Assembly (NCBI GenBank): GCA_047618505.1
Contig: JBLHLB010000015.1
Span: 1 to 30,649, forward strand
Reading direction: 5' to 3'
Source of the DNA: JBLHLB01 sp047618505
Lineage (GTDB): Bacteria; Planctomycetota; UBA1135; GCA-002686595
DNA: 30,649 nt
The position numbers were made by a program, and so were the translations under genes. Below the pieces are notes generated by a model. That model ran no database searches. It worked only from the letters and a program-made list of their open reading frames with translations, and was not told the DNA's origin. Positions 1-7,908 of this stretch are shown in pieces. Every line of letters starts with the position of its first letter. Within the stretch, counting starts at the first letter, position 1.

Positions 1-2
1 GG

Positions 3-134
3 GCGCGCTTCACGGCGGAGAAGTCGATGGCGAAGGCAGTCTGGGGGAAGTGCTTGAGGGAGTCCTACGCGATATCCAGCGCTTCCGGCGCGATGACGAA
101 GCCTGCGAAGAAGAATCCGGCCAAGAAGGCCTAG
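3..134 (+). CDS. Possible C-terminal tail of a Lys/Ala-rich protein (partial)
   Basis: An open frame runs from the left edge to a TAG at 132-134. It ends in a basic Lys/Ala/Pro-rich tail (MTKPAKKNPAKKA), which resembles the lysine-rich tails of HU-like or histone-like DNA-binding proteins. Only about 43 codons are visible and no folded domain can be recognised. A second frame (2-154) is also open and ends in an acidic stretch, so which frame is coding, if any, is uncertain. The basic tail is the only reason for preferring this one. Confidence 0.3.
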   Translation, partial: ARFTAEKSMAKAVWGKCLRESYAISSASGAMTKPAKKNPAKKA

Positions 135-368
135 GCACGAGATCGCACGCGTAGGGGGGAGCACGCTGTTGGGAATTAGTGGACTCACGGGCTTCACAAC
201 CTGCTCAATGAGGGCAAACTCTTGGGAGAGGTCGTGGGACTTGGTGAGGTTCTCATTCTTGCCAATGAGCACGAGCGTGTACTCCCAGCACTCCTTCGCC
301 TTGACCTTTTGAAATTGCGCCGCACGAGCCTGGTGGCTACCTGTGGCGCTTACGGCCAGACTGAATTC
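135..368. other. Intergenic region upstream of serine dehydratase
   Basis: There is no convincing gene here. The serine dehydratase frame stays open back to a TTG at 222, but the extra 49 residues (222-368) do not resemble the family N-terminus and precede the canonical start, so I treat this as leader DNA. I see no clear promoter or hairpin. Confidence 0.4.
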
Positions 369-1952
369 ATGCCTGCGAAACTTCCCCCGAGTATCTTCAA
401 CGACGTGGTTGGGCCCGTGATGCGCGGACCGTCGAGTTCGCACTCCGCGGCCTCCGTGCGCATCGGTCGTCTGGTGCGCGATCTCTGCGGAGGAGCTCCG
501 GACTCGGTGCTGATCGAATTCGACACGGAGGGCGCGCTGGCCACGACGCACACGAGCCAGGGCTCAGACATCGGTATGTTCGGCGGTCTGCTCGGTTGGG
601 AAGCGGATGATGCGCGTTTGCCGGATTCGCAGGCGGCCTTGGAAGCGGCCGGTATCGAGCTCGAGATCCGACTCGCTGAATTGCACGACCCGCACCCGAA
701 TACCTACCGCTTTACCCTGCGAAAGGGCTCGAACGATCACAGCCTGATCGCGCTGTCCACCGGCGGCGGGATGATCGAGGTGATCGAGGTCGATGGCACG
801 CCCGTTAGCCTGCACGGCGACTATGCGGTAACCCTGCTCGACGTCCTTGACGACGGGGCCTCGACCGCCGCAATTCTGCGCGAACGCGACGACATCGACG
901 AAGTGCAAATCGCGGGGACGTCTCCGGTTCGAATCATCTGCAAGGCCCAGGCCTTCGTTTCTGGCGACGTGTTGAAGGAGCTGCCGGCGGTGCAGCGCGT
1001 GCGTCTACTGGACGCAGTCTTGCCGGTGCGCTCCCGCAAGGGTCTGACAGTGCCCTTCTTGCATGCCAGTGAGATGCTGGCGCTGGGGGATCCCCAGCAG
1101 CGCAAACTCTCGGACTTTGCCCTGGACTACGAATGTGCCCGGGCTGGCATCGGTCCCGATGCGGTTCTGGAACAGATGCGCAAGATCCTCGTGATCGTGC
1201 GTGCGGGGGTAAAGGAAGGCTTGGCGGGTACGGAGTACGCGGACCGCATTCTGCCGCGCCAGAGCCACAATTTCGCCGCCAAGCTCGAACGCGGCGAACT
1301 GCTGGATGGCGGCATCCTCAACCGCGCGATCCTGTACGTCACCGCTCTGATGGAAGTGAAGAGTTCGATGGGTGTCATCGTCGCGGCGCCGACGGCTGGT
1401 TCCTGTGCCACGTTCCCGGCCACATGTTTGGCCGCGGCGGAAGTTCAAGGATCCTCTGAAGATCAGACACTGCGCGCGATGCTAGCGGCGGGCCTGATCG
1501 GAGTGTTTACCGCCACGCGATCGAGCTTCGCGGCGGAAGTCGGCGGCTGCCAGGCCGAGACCGGCGCGGGCGCGGCAATGGCGGCGGCGGCGCTGGTCGA
1601 ACTTGCCGGTGGCAACGCGGCACAAGGGTTGGGAGCGGCCAGCCAGGCCCTGCAGAACGTGCTGGGGCTGGTGTGCGACCCGGTTGCCAACCGCGTCGAG
1701 GCCCCCTGCCTCGGCCGCAACGTGGCCGGCGCCGCCAATGCGCTGGCCTGCGCCAACATGTCGCTGGCGGGCTATGACCATCTGATTCCCCTGGACGAAG
1801 TGCTCGATGCGCACCGCGAGATCAGCGAGAACATGGCCCGCGAGCTGCGCTGCACGGCACTCGGGGGGTTGTCGATCACTCCGACGTCGAAGGCCATCGA
1901 AGCCCGCCTGTGCGGCACGTCCGAGGGCTGCGGCAGCGGCGGCTGCGGCTAG
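369..1952 (+). CDS. sdaA: L-serine dehydratase, iron-sulfur dependent, beta and alpha domains fused
   Basis: It deaminates L-serine to pyruvate and ammonia in the cytoplasm using a labile [4Fe-4S] cluster. The N-terminal half is the beta domain, with the GPSSSHSAASVR signature near residue 20. The C-terminal half is the alpha domain, with SSMGVIVAAPTAGSC near residue 335. Three cysteines at residues 394, 436 and 447 are spaced 42 and 11 apart, which I recall as the spacing of the cluster ligands in the Legionella enzyme. The start at 369 (MPAKLPPSIFNDVVGP) gives 527 aa, longer than the common single-chain form of about 455 aa. The protein ends in a Cys/Gly-rich tail with Cys515, Cys521 and Cys526. 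In characterised members the C-terminal Cys folds back onto the cluster as an inhibitory ligand. The gene ends 16 bp from the convergent stop of the DapA-family gene. The function is secure; the symbol is generic. Confidence 0.93.
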   Translation: MPAKLPPSIFNDVVGPVMRGPSSSHSAASVRIGRLVRDLCGGAPDSVLIEFDTEGALATTHTSQGSDIGMFGGLLGWEADDARLPDSQAALEAAGIELEIRLAELHDPHPNTYRFTLRKGSNDHSLIALSTGGGMIEVIEVDGTPVSLHGDYAVTLLDVLDDGASTAAILRERDDIDEVQIAGTSPVRIICKAQAFVSGDVLKELPAVQRVRLLDAVLPVRSRKGLTVPFLHASEMLALGDPQQRKLSDFALDYECARAGIGPDAVLEQMRKILVIVRAGVKEGLAGTEYADRILPRQSHNFAAKLERGELLDGGILNRAILYVTALMEVKSSMGVIVAAPTAGSCATFPATCLAAAEVQGSSEDQTLRAMLAAGLIGVFTATRSSFAAEVGGCQAETGAGAAMAAAALVELAGGNAAQGLGAASQALQNVLGLVCDPVANRVEAPCLGRNVAGAANALACANMSLAGYDHLIPLDEVLDAHREISENMARELRCTALGGLSITPTSKAIEARLCGTSEGCGSGGCG

Positions 1953-1968
1953 CGGAAACCGGCTGCGG

Positions 1969-2907
1969 TCACTGGGCGCCGGGCCACTGGGCCCACCAGG
2001 CTTTGAAGAGCCTGTACTGATCTTCGGCGTAGGCCGCTTGGCTGGGGCTTAGGGCGTCGTTCTCGTTGAAGTGCAGGCGGTACTGCTCTTCACCGTTGAG
2101 AACCAAGAGGTACTTGTAGAACAGGACCAGGTCGGGTCCTTCGTCGAAGGACGAGAGCACGGCCAGGGCCTTTTCCAATTCCAAGGCCAGGCGGCGCGCT
2201 TCCACATCACCCGCCTGTGCCAGGGTGCACAACTCGACCATGCGCAACACCTCGCGCGGCAAGGCGTTGCCGATGCCGGTGATGGCACCGGTGGCGCCGC
2301 AGTTCACGTAGCCATGAAACACCTGGGTGTCGACGCCGACCATCAGGGCCAGCTCCGGGTCCGCGCTCGTGATGTGTTCGGCGGCATAGCTCAAGGCGGC
2401 AGACCCGCCGAACTCCTTGAAGCCGATCAGGTTCTTGAACTCGCGGCGCAGGTCGAAGAACAGCTCCGCGCGGGTCTCAAAGCCGTAGTAGGGGCTGTTG
2501 TAGATCACTGCCGGCACGTTTGGAGCCGCCGCCAGGATCGAGGCGAAGTGCGTTCGTTGGGCGGCGGGCGATGTACCCCGGGAGAGGACTCGCGGGATGA
2601 CCATCAAGCCCTTGGCACCCACGGAATTGGCGTGGGCGGCGTGGGCCGTGGCCGAGCGCGTGTTGACGGCGCCCGTTCCCACCATTGTTGGAATGCCCGC
2701 GGCGCACAGGTCGGCTACGCCTTGCTGGCGTTGTTCGTCGCTCAAGAGCGGCCAGTCGCCCATTGAACCGCAGTAGACAACGCCGCTCATGCCGGCTTCC
2801 ATCAGCTCCAGGCCTTTGCGCACCAGTGCGGAAAAGTCGGGGCTGCGGTCTGCGGCGCAGGGAGTCATGAGGGCTGGGATACAGCCGTGAAACATGCTGG
2901 TGTCCAT
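1969..2907 (-). CDS. DapA-family aldolase/deaminase, probably 1-pyrroline-4-hydroxy-2-carboxylate deaminase
   Basis: A 312-aa class I aldolase-fold (TIM barrel) enzyme of the dihydrodipicolinate synthase/N-acetylneuraminate lyase family. The Schiff-base lysine is Lys164 in IGFKEFGG and the partner tyrosine is Tyr136 in IYNSPYYG. The 28-residue spacing matches DapA. The substrate loop GSMGDWP replaces the DapA GTTGE-type loop, so lysine biosynthesis is unlikely. It is the last gene of a three-gene operon, starting 7 bp after the GntR stop, with an alpha-ketoglutaric semialdehyde dehydrogenase at the front. Three DapA-family enzymes make that semialdehyde: the hydroxyproline-pathway deaminase, 5-dehydro-4-deoxyglucarate dehydratase and 2-keto-3-deoxyarabonate dehydratase. 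The neighbouring prolyl peptidases favour the hydroxyproline enzyme. Family assignment is firm; substrate is inferred from context. Confidence 0.8.
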   Translation of the reverse strand: MDTSMFHGCIPALMTPCAADRSPDFSALVRKGLELMEAGMSGVVYCGSMGDWPLLSDEQRQQGVADLCAAGIPTMVGTGAVNTRSATAHAAHANSVGAKGLMVIPRVLSRGTSPAAQRTHFASILAAAPNVPAVIYNSPYYGFETRAELFFDLRREFKNLIGFKEFGGSAALSYAAEHITSADPELALMVGVDTQVFHGYVNCGATGAITGIGNALPREVLRMVELCTLAQAGDVEARRLALELEKALAVLSSFDEGPDLVLFYKYLLVLNGEEQYRLHFNENDALSPSQAAYAEDQYRLFKAWWAQWPGAQ

Positions 2908-2914
2908 CGGAGAA

Positions 2915-3796
2915 TTAAGCTTCGTGTGCCGTCGCGGCAGAGTGTGATGGAAGGCTCAAGCTGGCGATCATCGCTTCCATCACGGGTTTCTGGGATTGAA
3001 TATGGTTCGCGAGTGCCCGTTGCGCACGGGACCAACGTCCACAGTCGATGTGGTTAAGAATGTCCAGGTGCTGACCCGCCATCTCGGCCAGCTTCTCGGC
3101 GCCCAGGGCGGCGTAGTCGAAGAGTGCGTTGTAGTAGCGTCCGTGGGAGTCGAAGAACGCTGCGATGTAGCGGTTGCCAGACTGTTCAATGAAGTAAGCG
3201 TGCAGCCGATTGTCGATGGACGCGGCCGCCACGGCCCCGGGTGAGTTGCCTTCGATCATGGCCTGAATCCGGGTGCTATCCAGGTGCGCGCGGGCTAGTT
3301 CCAGGGCCTTGACCTCCAGCGACTCGCGCACCACTAGGTAGGCATCCATCTCCGCGTGATTGAAACTAGGAACCACCCAACCGCGGCGCGGAATGTGTTC
3401 CAGGAGACCGCCCCCGGCTAGGCGTGCGAAAACGCGTCGTACCAGGGTGCGTCCGATGCCGTGGCGCTCGGCCATGGCCTCTTCGCGCACGAAGCCATCT
3501 TCACCACGCATACTCATCAGGATTACTTCGCGAGCGAGCACATCTTCCCAGTCGGTCGGACGCGCGGGGGGTGCTGCGACGCAGTCCCCAGGTGCGGATG
3601 GGTTCAGCTTGAGGCGACCGTTCTCCTGGCGGATGATCAGGTTCTGCCCGACGAGTTCCCCTAGGGCGAGTCGCACGGGAGTCGCGCTGACGCCATAGAG
3701 CTGGGCGATAGCGCCAAGTGTCAACTTCTCGGGCAGATCGGATCCGACACGGATTTTGAACTCGAGGTCGCGTTGGATGTATTCGGAGATGCGCAC
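2915..3796 (-). CDS. GntR-family (FCD) transcriptional regulator with two winged-helix segments
   Basis: A 293-aa DNA-binding regulator that probably senses a pathway intermediate and controls its own operon. Residues about 1-68 form a GntR-like winged helix (LTLGAIAQLYGVSATPVR). Residues about 84-145 look like a second winged helix (EEAMAERHGIGRTLVRR, followed by the wing RRGWVVPSF). An all-helical FCD ligand domain follows, with the DxxxH pair (DNRLH) and later histidines expected of its metal/ligand site. Ordinary FCD regulators have one winged helix and are about 220-250 aa, so this one is extended. The start is GTG at 3796. It lies 11 bp after the dehydrogenase stop and 7 bp before the DapA-family start, so it is transcribed within the operon it probably controls. 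A candidate operator lies at 5414-5431. Confidence 0.86.
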   Translation of the reverse strand: MRISEYIQRDLEFKIRVGSDLPEKLTLGAIAQLYGVSATPVRLALGELVGQNLIIRQENGRLKLNPSAPGDCVAAPPARPTDWEDVLAREVILMSMRGEDGFVREEAMAERHGIGRTLVRRVFARLAGGGLLEHIPRRGWVVPSFNHAEMDAYLVVRESLEVKALELARAHLDSTRIQAMIEGNSPGAVAAASIDNRLHAYFIEQSGNRYIAAFFDSHGRYYNALFDYAALGAEKLAEMAGQHLDILNHIDCGRWSRAQRALANHIQSQKPVMEAMIASLSLPSHSAATAHEA

Positions 3797-3807
3797 GGGT
3801 CAGGCCG

Positions 3808-5382
3808 CTAGAGGCTTTCTTGGGTCCAGCGCTGGTCCACTTGGCGCCAGAGTTCACGCGGATTCTCGTCGCGCAAACTCGGCGGAAGGCGCTCGGGACG
3901 GACGTTGTCGTAGCACTGCAACATTGCGAAACGTAGCAGGGCCCCGGGAATGCCCACGGCGCTGAATCCGGCTTGGGCTGTGGCGGGGAAGGGTCCCCCA
4001 TGGTTCATGGCCGGGGACACAGCGACGCCGGTGGGCATCTTGTCGTTGATCAGTCGGCCGACCCGTTGGCGTAGGGCCGGGGCCAGTGCGTCGTAGGCGC
4101 TGTCGTCGCTGCCGTCGGTGGCAGAGTAAATGCACCCGGTCAGGTTGCCCTCGAGCGCGCCAAGCACCTGCAACATTTCGGCCTGGTCCGCCGTGACCAC
4201 AATCATTGTGGCGTTGCCAAAGGCCTCGTTCTGCAAGGCCTGGCTGTTGGCGAGGAAGTCAGCGCCCGAAACGCGCAGCACCGTGTTGGTGTAGCGCCGG
4301 GCATCGCCAGCCACAGGCATCCCACCCGTGAGGACTTGGGCGCCGGCCTGACTCAAGCCTTGCACCGCGCTCGCAAGACCCTGGCAACCTGCTTCCGAGA
4401 ACAGCACGCCGCTGGGGGCGGCTGCGAAAGCGCTGACGGTCTTGTCCACGAAGGCCTCGGCTTGGGCACTCGCTTGCATCACGAGCATGCCCGGGCTGGT
4501 GCAGAACTGGCCCGTGCCCATCAGGCAGCTGCCGGAGAATTCCTCCGCCAGAGCCGCGCCTTTTTCGGCCAGGGCTCCGGGCAAGATCAGCACCGGGTTG
4601 GTGGAACCGAGCTCCAGGAAGATCGGCTTGCCAACGGCATCGGCAGCGGCCTTGAGCTTGAGCCCACCTTGACGCGAGCCGGTGAAAGCGATTGCCGCCA
4701 GGCGCGAATCCTGCGCTAGCTTCTCACCGTCGGTGAAGGGCAAGTCGTAGAGCAATTGCACCGTACCCGCGGGTAGGCCCAGGGCCTCGGCGGCGGCCTG
4801 GGCTTCTTCCGCCAGGAGTCTTGTGGTGCCCGGATGAAGGGGATGCGCCTTGGCGATGACCGGGTTGCCGGCCGCGATGGCGGCCACGAAATCGCCGCCG
4901 GAGACGCTACCGAAAGCCAGCGGGAAGTTGTTGGGACCGAAGACGCACACGGGCCCGATCGGCCCGTACTGGGTGCGAATTCCGGCGGCGGTGTCGATCA
5001 CCGGATGGGTCCAGTGTCCGGAGCGGCAGGCTTCAGCGGCCTGACGCATTTGCCCGGTGGTGCGCGGCAGCTCGATCTTGGCCAGGCGCGGTTCCAGAGG
5101 CAGGGCGGTTTCGAGGTTGGCCAGCTCCGTGATCTCCGCGGCCCGGGCTTCGATGCGATCCGCGTAGGCATCGAGGAAGTCCGCCATGATCGACGGCGGC
5201 AGTTGCCGCAGACCCTCGAAGGCCTGCTGGGCGGCGGTCAAAGCCGCGTCGCAATCGGCCCAGCTGCTGGTGGGGTAGGAGCCCGGCAGACTCGTCCCCG
5301 TGACCGGGTTTTGGGCCTGGAAAGTACCGAGCGAATCGGAGGCGCGCCAAGCGCCGGCGATGAGGACCTTGTGCGTCGACAT
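3808..5382 (-). CDS. Alpha-ketoglutaric semialdehyde (2,5-dioxovalerate) dehydrogenase
   Basis: An NAD(P)-dependent aldehyde dehydrogenase (524 aa) that would oxidise 2,5-dioxopentanoate to 2-oxoglutarate, the last step of hydroxyproline and some sugar-acid pathways. The catalytic cysteine is Cys294 (GTGQFCTSPG) and the general base is Glu257 (FLELGSTNP). The segment FGPNNFPLAFGSVSGGD with HPLHPGTT is characteristic of the KGSADH type III group rather than general ALDHs. The start at 5382 (MSTHKVLIAGAW) is chosen because upstream in-frame sequence is unlike ALDH and overlaps the divergent intergenic region. It is the first gene of the minus-strand operon with the GntR regulator and DapA-family enzyme. 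The direct pairing with a DapA-family enzyme supports the substrate call. Confidence 0.88.
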   Translation of the reverse strand: MSTHKVLIAGAWRASDSLGTFQAQNPVTGTSLPGSYPTSSWADCDAALTAAQQAFEGLRQLPPSIMADFLDAYADRIEARAAEITELANLETALPLEPRLAKIELPRTTGQMRQAAEACRSGHWTHPVIDTAAGIRTQYGPIGPVCVFGPNNFPLAFGSVSGGDFVAAIAAGNPVIAKAHPLHPGTTRLLAEEAQAAAEALGLPAGTVQLLYDLPFTDGEKLAQDSRLAAIAFTGSRQGGLKLKAAADAVGKPIFLELGSTNPVLILPGALAEKGAALAEEFSGSCLMGTGQFCTSPGMLVMQASAQAEAFVDKTVSAFAAAPSGVLFSEAGCQGLASAVQGLSQAGAQVLTGGMPVAGDARRYTNTVLRVSGADFLANSQALQNEAFGNATMIVVTADQAEMLQVLGALEGNLTGCIYSATDGSDDSAYDALAPALRQRVGRLINDKMPTGVAVSPAMNHGGPFPATAQAGFSAVGIPGALLRFAMLQCYDNVRPERLPPSLRDENPRELWRQVDQRWTQESL

Positions 5383-5413
5383 GGAGTGGGTAGGTAGCGG
5401 GAAAATCGTGACT

Positions 5414-5431
5414 TTGTGTACAAAATACACA
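5414..5431. promoter_or_regulatory. Candidate GntR/FCD operator (overlapping palindromes)
   Basis: TTGTGTACAA (5414-5423) is a near-perfect palindrome of the TTGTNNACAA type. It overlaps a perfect 6-bp inverted repeat, TGTGTA-CAAAA-TACACA (5415-5431). It is the most AT-rich part of the spacer and lies 32 bp upstream of the dehydrogenase start. FCD regulators often bind short palindromes of this shape. Assignment to the operon's own regulator is inferred from position. Confidence 0.5.
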
Positions 5432-5442
5432 TTGTGACACCG

Positions 5443-5527
5443 GGCATCAGCCCCAAACCTGACATTATCTCGCGCAAGCCCCCGGGACGCCTCGACGGCC
5501 CGCCCGCAGGCATCAGGCCCAAACCTG
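5443..5527. repeat. 19-bp direct repeat, two copies 66 bp apart
   Basis: Copy 1 at 5443-5461 is GGCATCAGCCCCAAACCTG and copy 2 at 5509-5527 is GGCATCAGGCCCAAACCTG, matching at 18 of 19 bases. Both lie between the candidate operator and the DPP-IV start at 5566. They could be activator sites or a small local duplication. Confidence 0.75.
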
Positions 5528-5565
5528 CCGCCAGCAACGTTCCATCTGATCACGGACCTGCGACC

Positions 5566-7905
5566 ATGAAACAGTGCCTCCCTCCGTCTCTCCCGTCGGC
5601 ACGCGTGCATTGCCAACTGACAGCGCTCGCGGTACTGCTGTTCGCTCTATTCGCCAACCTCGGATGCTCATCGACGGAGACACTGCCTTCGACTGCTGGT
5701 CAGGCCCCGGCCAGCACGGGCGAGATCACCCTGGAGCAAATCTTCGGCGGCCACTTTGCTGCCGAAGGCTTCGGACCGGCCTGGTGGCTGGAGGACAGCG
5801 GACTCGCAACCCTCGAAGACGCCGCCGGCGGCCAGGGACGAAACCTGGTGCGCTACGATCCGGCCAGCGGCAAACGGGAGATACTCGTCGCCGCGCAGCA
5901 GCTGGTGCCGGCTGGCGCGAGCGAGCCCCTCACCATTGCGGACTACCGCTTCTCCGCGGATGGCGCGCAGGTGTTGATCTTCACCAACACGCGCCGGGTT
6001 TGGCGCTACCACACCCGCGGTGACTACTGGGTGCTCGACCGAACTTCCGGCGAGCTGCGCCAGCTCGGCCAGGGGTTTGAAGAAGCGCGGCTGCAGTTCG
6101 CCAAGTTCGATCCGGCCGGCGAGCGCGTCGCCTACCTCTACCAACACGATATCTACGTCGAGAGTCTGGCTGATGGGGTCATCACGCGCCTGACCCACGA
6201 CGGTTCGGACACGCTCACCAACGGCACCTTCGACTGGCTCTACGAGGAGGAGTGGGGCCTGCGCGATGGCTTTCGCTGGAGTCCGGATGGTCAGCGCATC
6301 GCCTTCTGGCAGCTCGACGCCGAGGCGGTCGGTCAGTTCAGCCTGGTCAACAACACCCTGGGCCTGTACTCGCAGGTCACGCCCTACCGCTATCCGAAGG
6401 TGGGCACCACCAATCCCACTTGCCGTATCGGAACGCTGCCGGCGGCCGGCGGTGAAATTCGCTGGATCGACCTTCCGGGCCACCCGAGTGACGATTACGT
6501 GGCACGTATGGAGTGGGCTGATAACTCGAGCGAGTTGATCTTGCAACGCTTCAACCGTCTGCAGAACGAGTGCCTGGTCATGCTGGCGGACGTCTCCACT
6601 GGCGTCGCCCGCACTGTGTTCAACGACCGCAACGAGGCCTGGGTCGAAGTCTGCGACGACGTCAAGTGGTTCGATGACGGCCAGCGCTTCACCTGGGTCA
6701 GCGAGCGCGACGGTTGGAAGCATCTTTACTTTGTGGCGCGCGACGGCTCGAGCACCACCCTGGTGACACCGGGCAACTTTGATGTGGTCAGCATTCAACA
6801 CATCGACGCCGAGCGCGGCTGGGTGTACTTCATCGCCTCCCCGGACGACCCGACGCAACGCTTCCTCTACCGGGCGCGGTTGGACGGCGGCGATGGCGAG
6901 CAGCCGCTCAGGATTACGCCCCAGCAGCGCGGCACCCACGCCTATCAAATCTCTCCCAACGGCGACTGGGCCATCCATCGCTACTCGGCCTTCGGTGCAC
7001 CGGCCAGCGTCGAATTAGTCTCGCTACCGGGTCATCAAGTGCTGCGGACGATGACCGACAACGCGGCGCTGAAAGCACAGCTGGCCCAGTTGGACACGGG
7101 CCCGGCCGAGTTTTTCCGTGTCGCCGTCGAGACTGACGAGAGCACGGGAGAAGCCGTCGAGCTGGACGGCTGGGTGATACGCCCACCGGACTTCGACCCC
7201 GACAAACGCTACCCGGTGCTGGTCTACGTCTATGGCGAACCCGCCGGGCAGACGGTGGTCGACCGCTGGGGTGGCAATAACTACCTCTGGCACTTGTTGC
7301 TGGCCCAAAAGGGCTACGTGGTCCTCAGCATCGACAACCGCGGCACCCCTGGTCCGCGCGGCACGGCCTGGCGCAAGTCCATCTATGGCAAGATCGGCAT
7401 CATCGCCCCCCAGGACCAGGCCGCTGCGCTGCGCGCCCTGCAGGAGCGTTGGCCCTACCTCGACACCTCGCGGGTCGGCATTTGGGGTTGGAGCGGGGGT
7501 GGTTCGATGAGCCTCAACGCCATCTTCCGCTACCCGGACCTGTACCACACGGCCATGGCAATTGCCTTCGTTGCCGACCAACGTTTCTACGACACGGCCT
7601 ACCAGGAACGCTACATGGGGCTGCCGAAGGACAACCCCGAAGGGTTCCGGCTCGGTTCACCGATCACCCACGCACAGCACTTACGCGGCAACCTCCTGCT
7701 GGTCTACGGCAGCGGCGATGACAACTGCCACTATCAGAACTGCGAGATGCTGGTCGACGAACTGATTCGCCACAACAAGCAATTCGAGATGCAGATCTAT
7801 CCCAACCGGACCCACTCGATCAGTCAGGGAGCGAACACGACCCTGCACCTTTTTACCCGCTTGACGCGCTACCTCCAGGACAACTTGCCCGCCGGGGCAC
7901 GCTGA
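5566..7905 (+). CDS. Dipeptidyl peptidase IV (S9B serine peptidase), probably exported
   Basis: It releases N-terminal X-Pro (and X-Ala) dipeptides from peptides. The 779-aa protein has an N-terminal hydrophobic export signal (LTALAVLLFALFANLGC, residues about 18-34) that may be a lipoprotein signal, although the lipobox is imperfect. A beta-propeller follows, with the DPP-IV glutamate motif DWLYEEEW that grips the substrate N-terminus, and then an alpha/beta hydrolase domain. The catalytic triad is Ser643 (GWSGGGS), Asp718 (GSGDDN) and His750 (NRTHS). The start at 5566 is preferred over an upstream in-frame ATG because it puts the signal peptide at the N-terminus. The stop is 3 bp before the prolyl iminopeptidase start, so the two are co-transcribed. 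Confidence 0.94.
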   Translation: MKQCLPPSLPSARVHCQLTALAVLLFALFANLGCSSTETLPSTAGQAPASTGEITLEQIFGGHFAAEGFGPAWWLEDSGLATLEDAAGGQGRNLVRYDPASGKREILVAAQQLVPAGASEPLTIADYRFSADGAQVLIFTNTRRVWRYHTRGDYWVLDRTSGELRQLGQGFEEARLQFAKFDPAGERVAYLYQHDIYVESLADGVITRLTHDGSDTLTNGTFDWLYEEEWGLRDGFRWSPDGQRIAFWQLDAEAVGQFSLVNNTLGLYSQVTPYRYPKVGTTNPTCRIGTLPAAGGEIRWIDLPGHPSDDYVARMEWADNSSELILQRFNRLQNECLVMLADVSTGVARTVFNDRNEAWVEVCDDVKWFDDGQRFTWVSERDGWKHLYFVARDGSSTTLVTPGNFDVVSIQHIDAERGWVYFIASPDDPTQRFLYRARLDGGDGEQPLRITPQQRGTHAYQISPNGDWAIHRYSAFGAPASVELVSLPGHQVLRTMTDNAALKAQLAQLDTGPAEFFRVAVETDESTGEAVELDGWVIRPPDFDPDKRYPVLVYVYGEPAGQTVVDRWGGNNYLWHLLLAQKGYVVLSIDNRGTPGPRGTAWRKSIYGKIGIIAPQDQAAALRALQERWPYLDTSRVGIWGWSGGGSMSLNAIFRYPDLYHTAMAIAFVADQRFYDTAYQERYMGLPKDNPEGFRLGSPITHAQHLRGNLLLVYGSGDDNCHYQNCEMLVDELIRHNKQFEMQIYPNRTHSISQGANTTLHLFTRLTRYLQDNLPAGAR

Positions 7906-7908
7906 ATC

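Larger units (their letters stand above)
5383..5565. promoter_or_regulatory. Divergent promoter region between semialdehyde dehydrogenase and DPP-IV
   Basis: This 183-bp spacer must hold the promoters for both the minus-strand catabolic operon and the plus-strand peptidase genes. It contains the AT-rich palindrome at 5414-5431 and the 19-bp direct repeat described separately. I could not assign -35/-10 boxes with confidence. Confidence 0.6.

Noticed and set aside
301..330. TTGACC resembling a -35 box before the serine dehydratase
   Set aside because: No acceptable -10 box lies 16-18 bp downstream.
5668..6978. A 436-codon open frame on the minus strand
   Set aside because: It lies wholly opposite the DPP-IV gene, whose catalytic motifs are complete. 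Long antisense frames are common in GC-rich coding DNA, and its translation has no domain.
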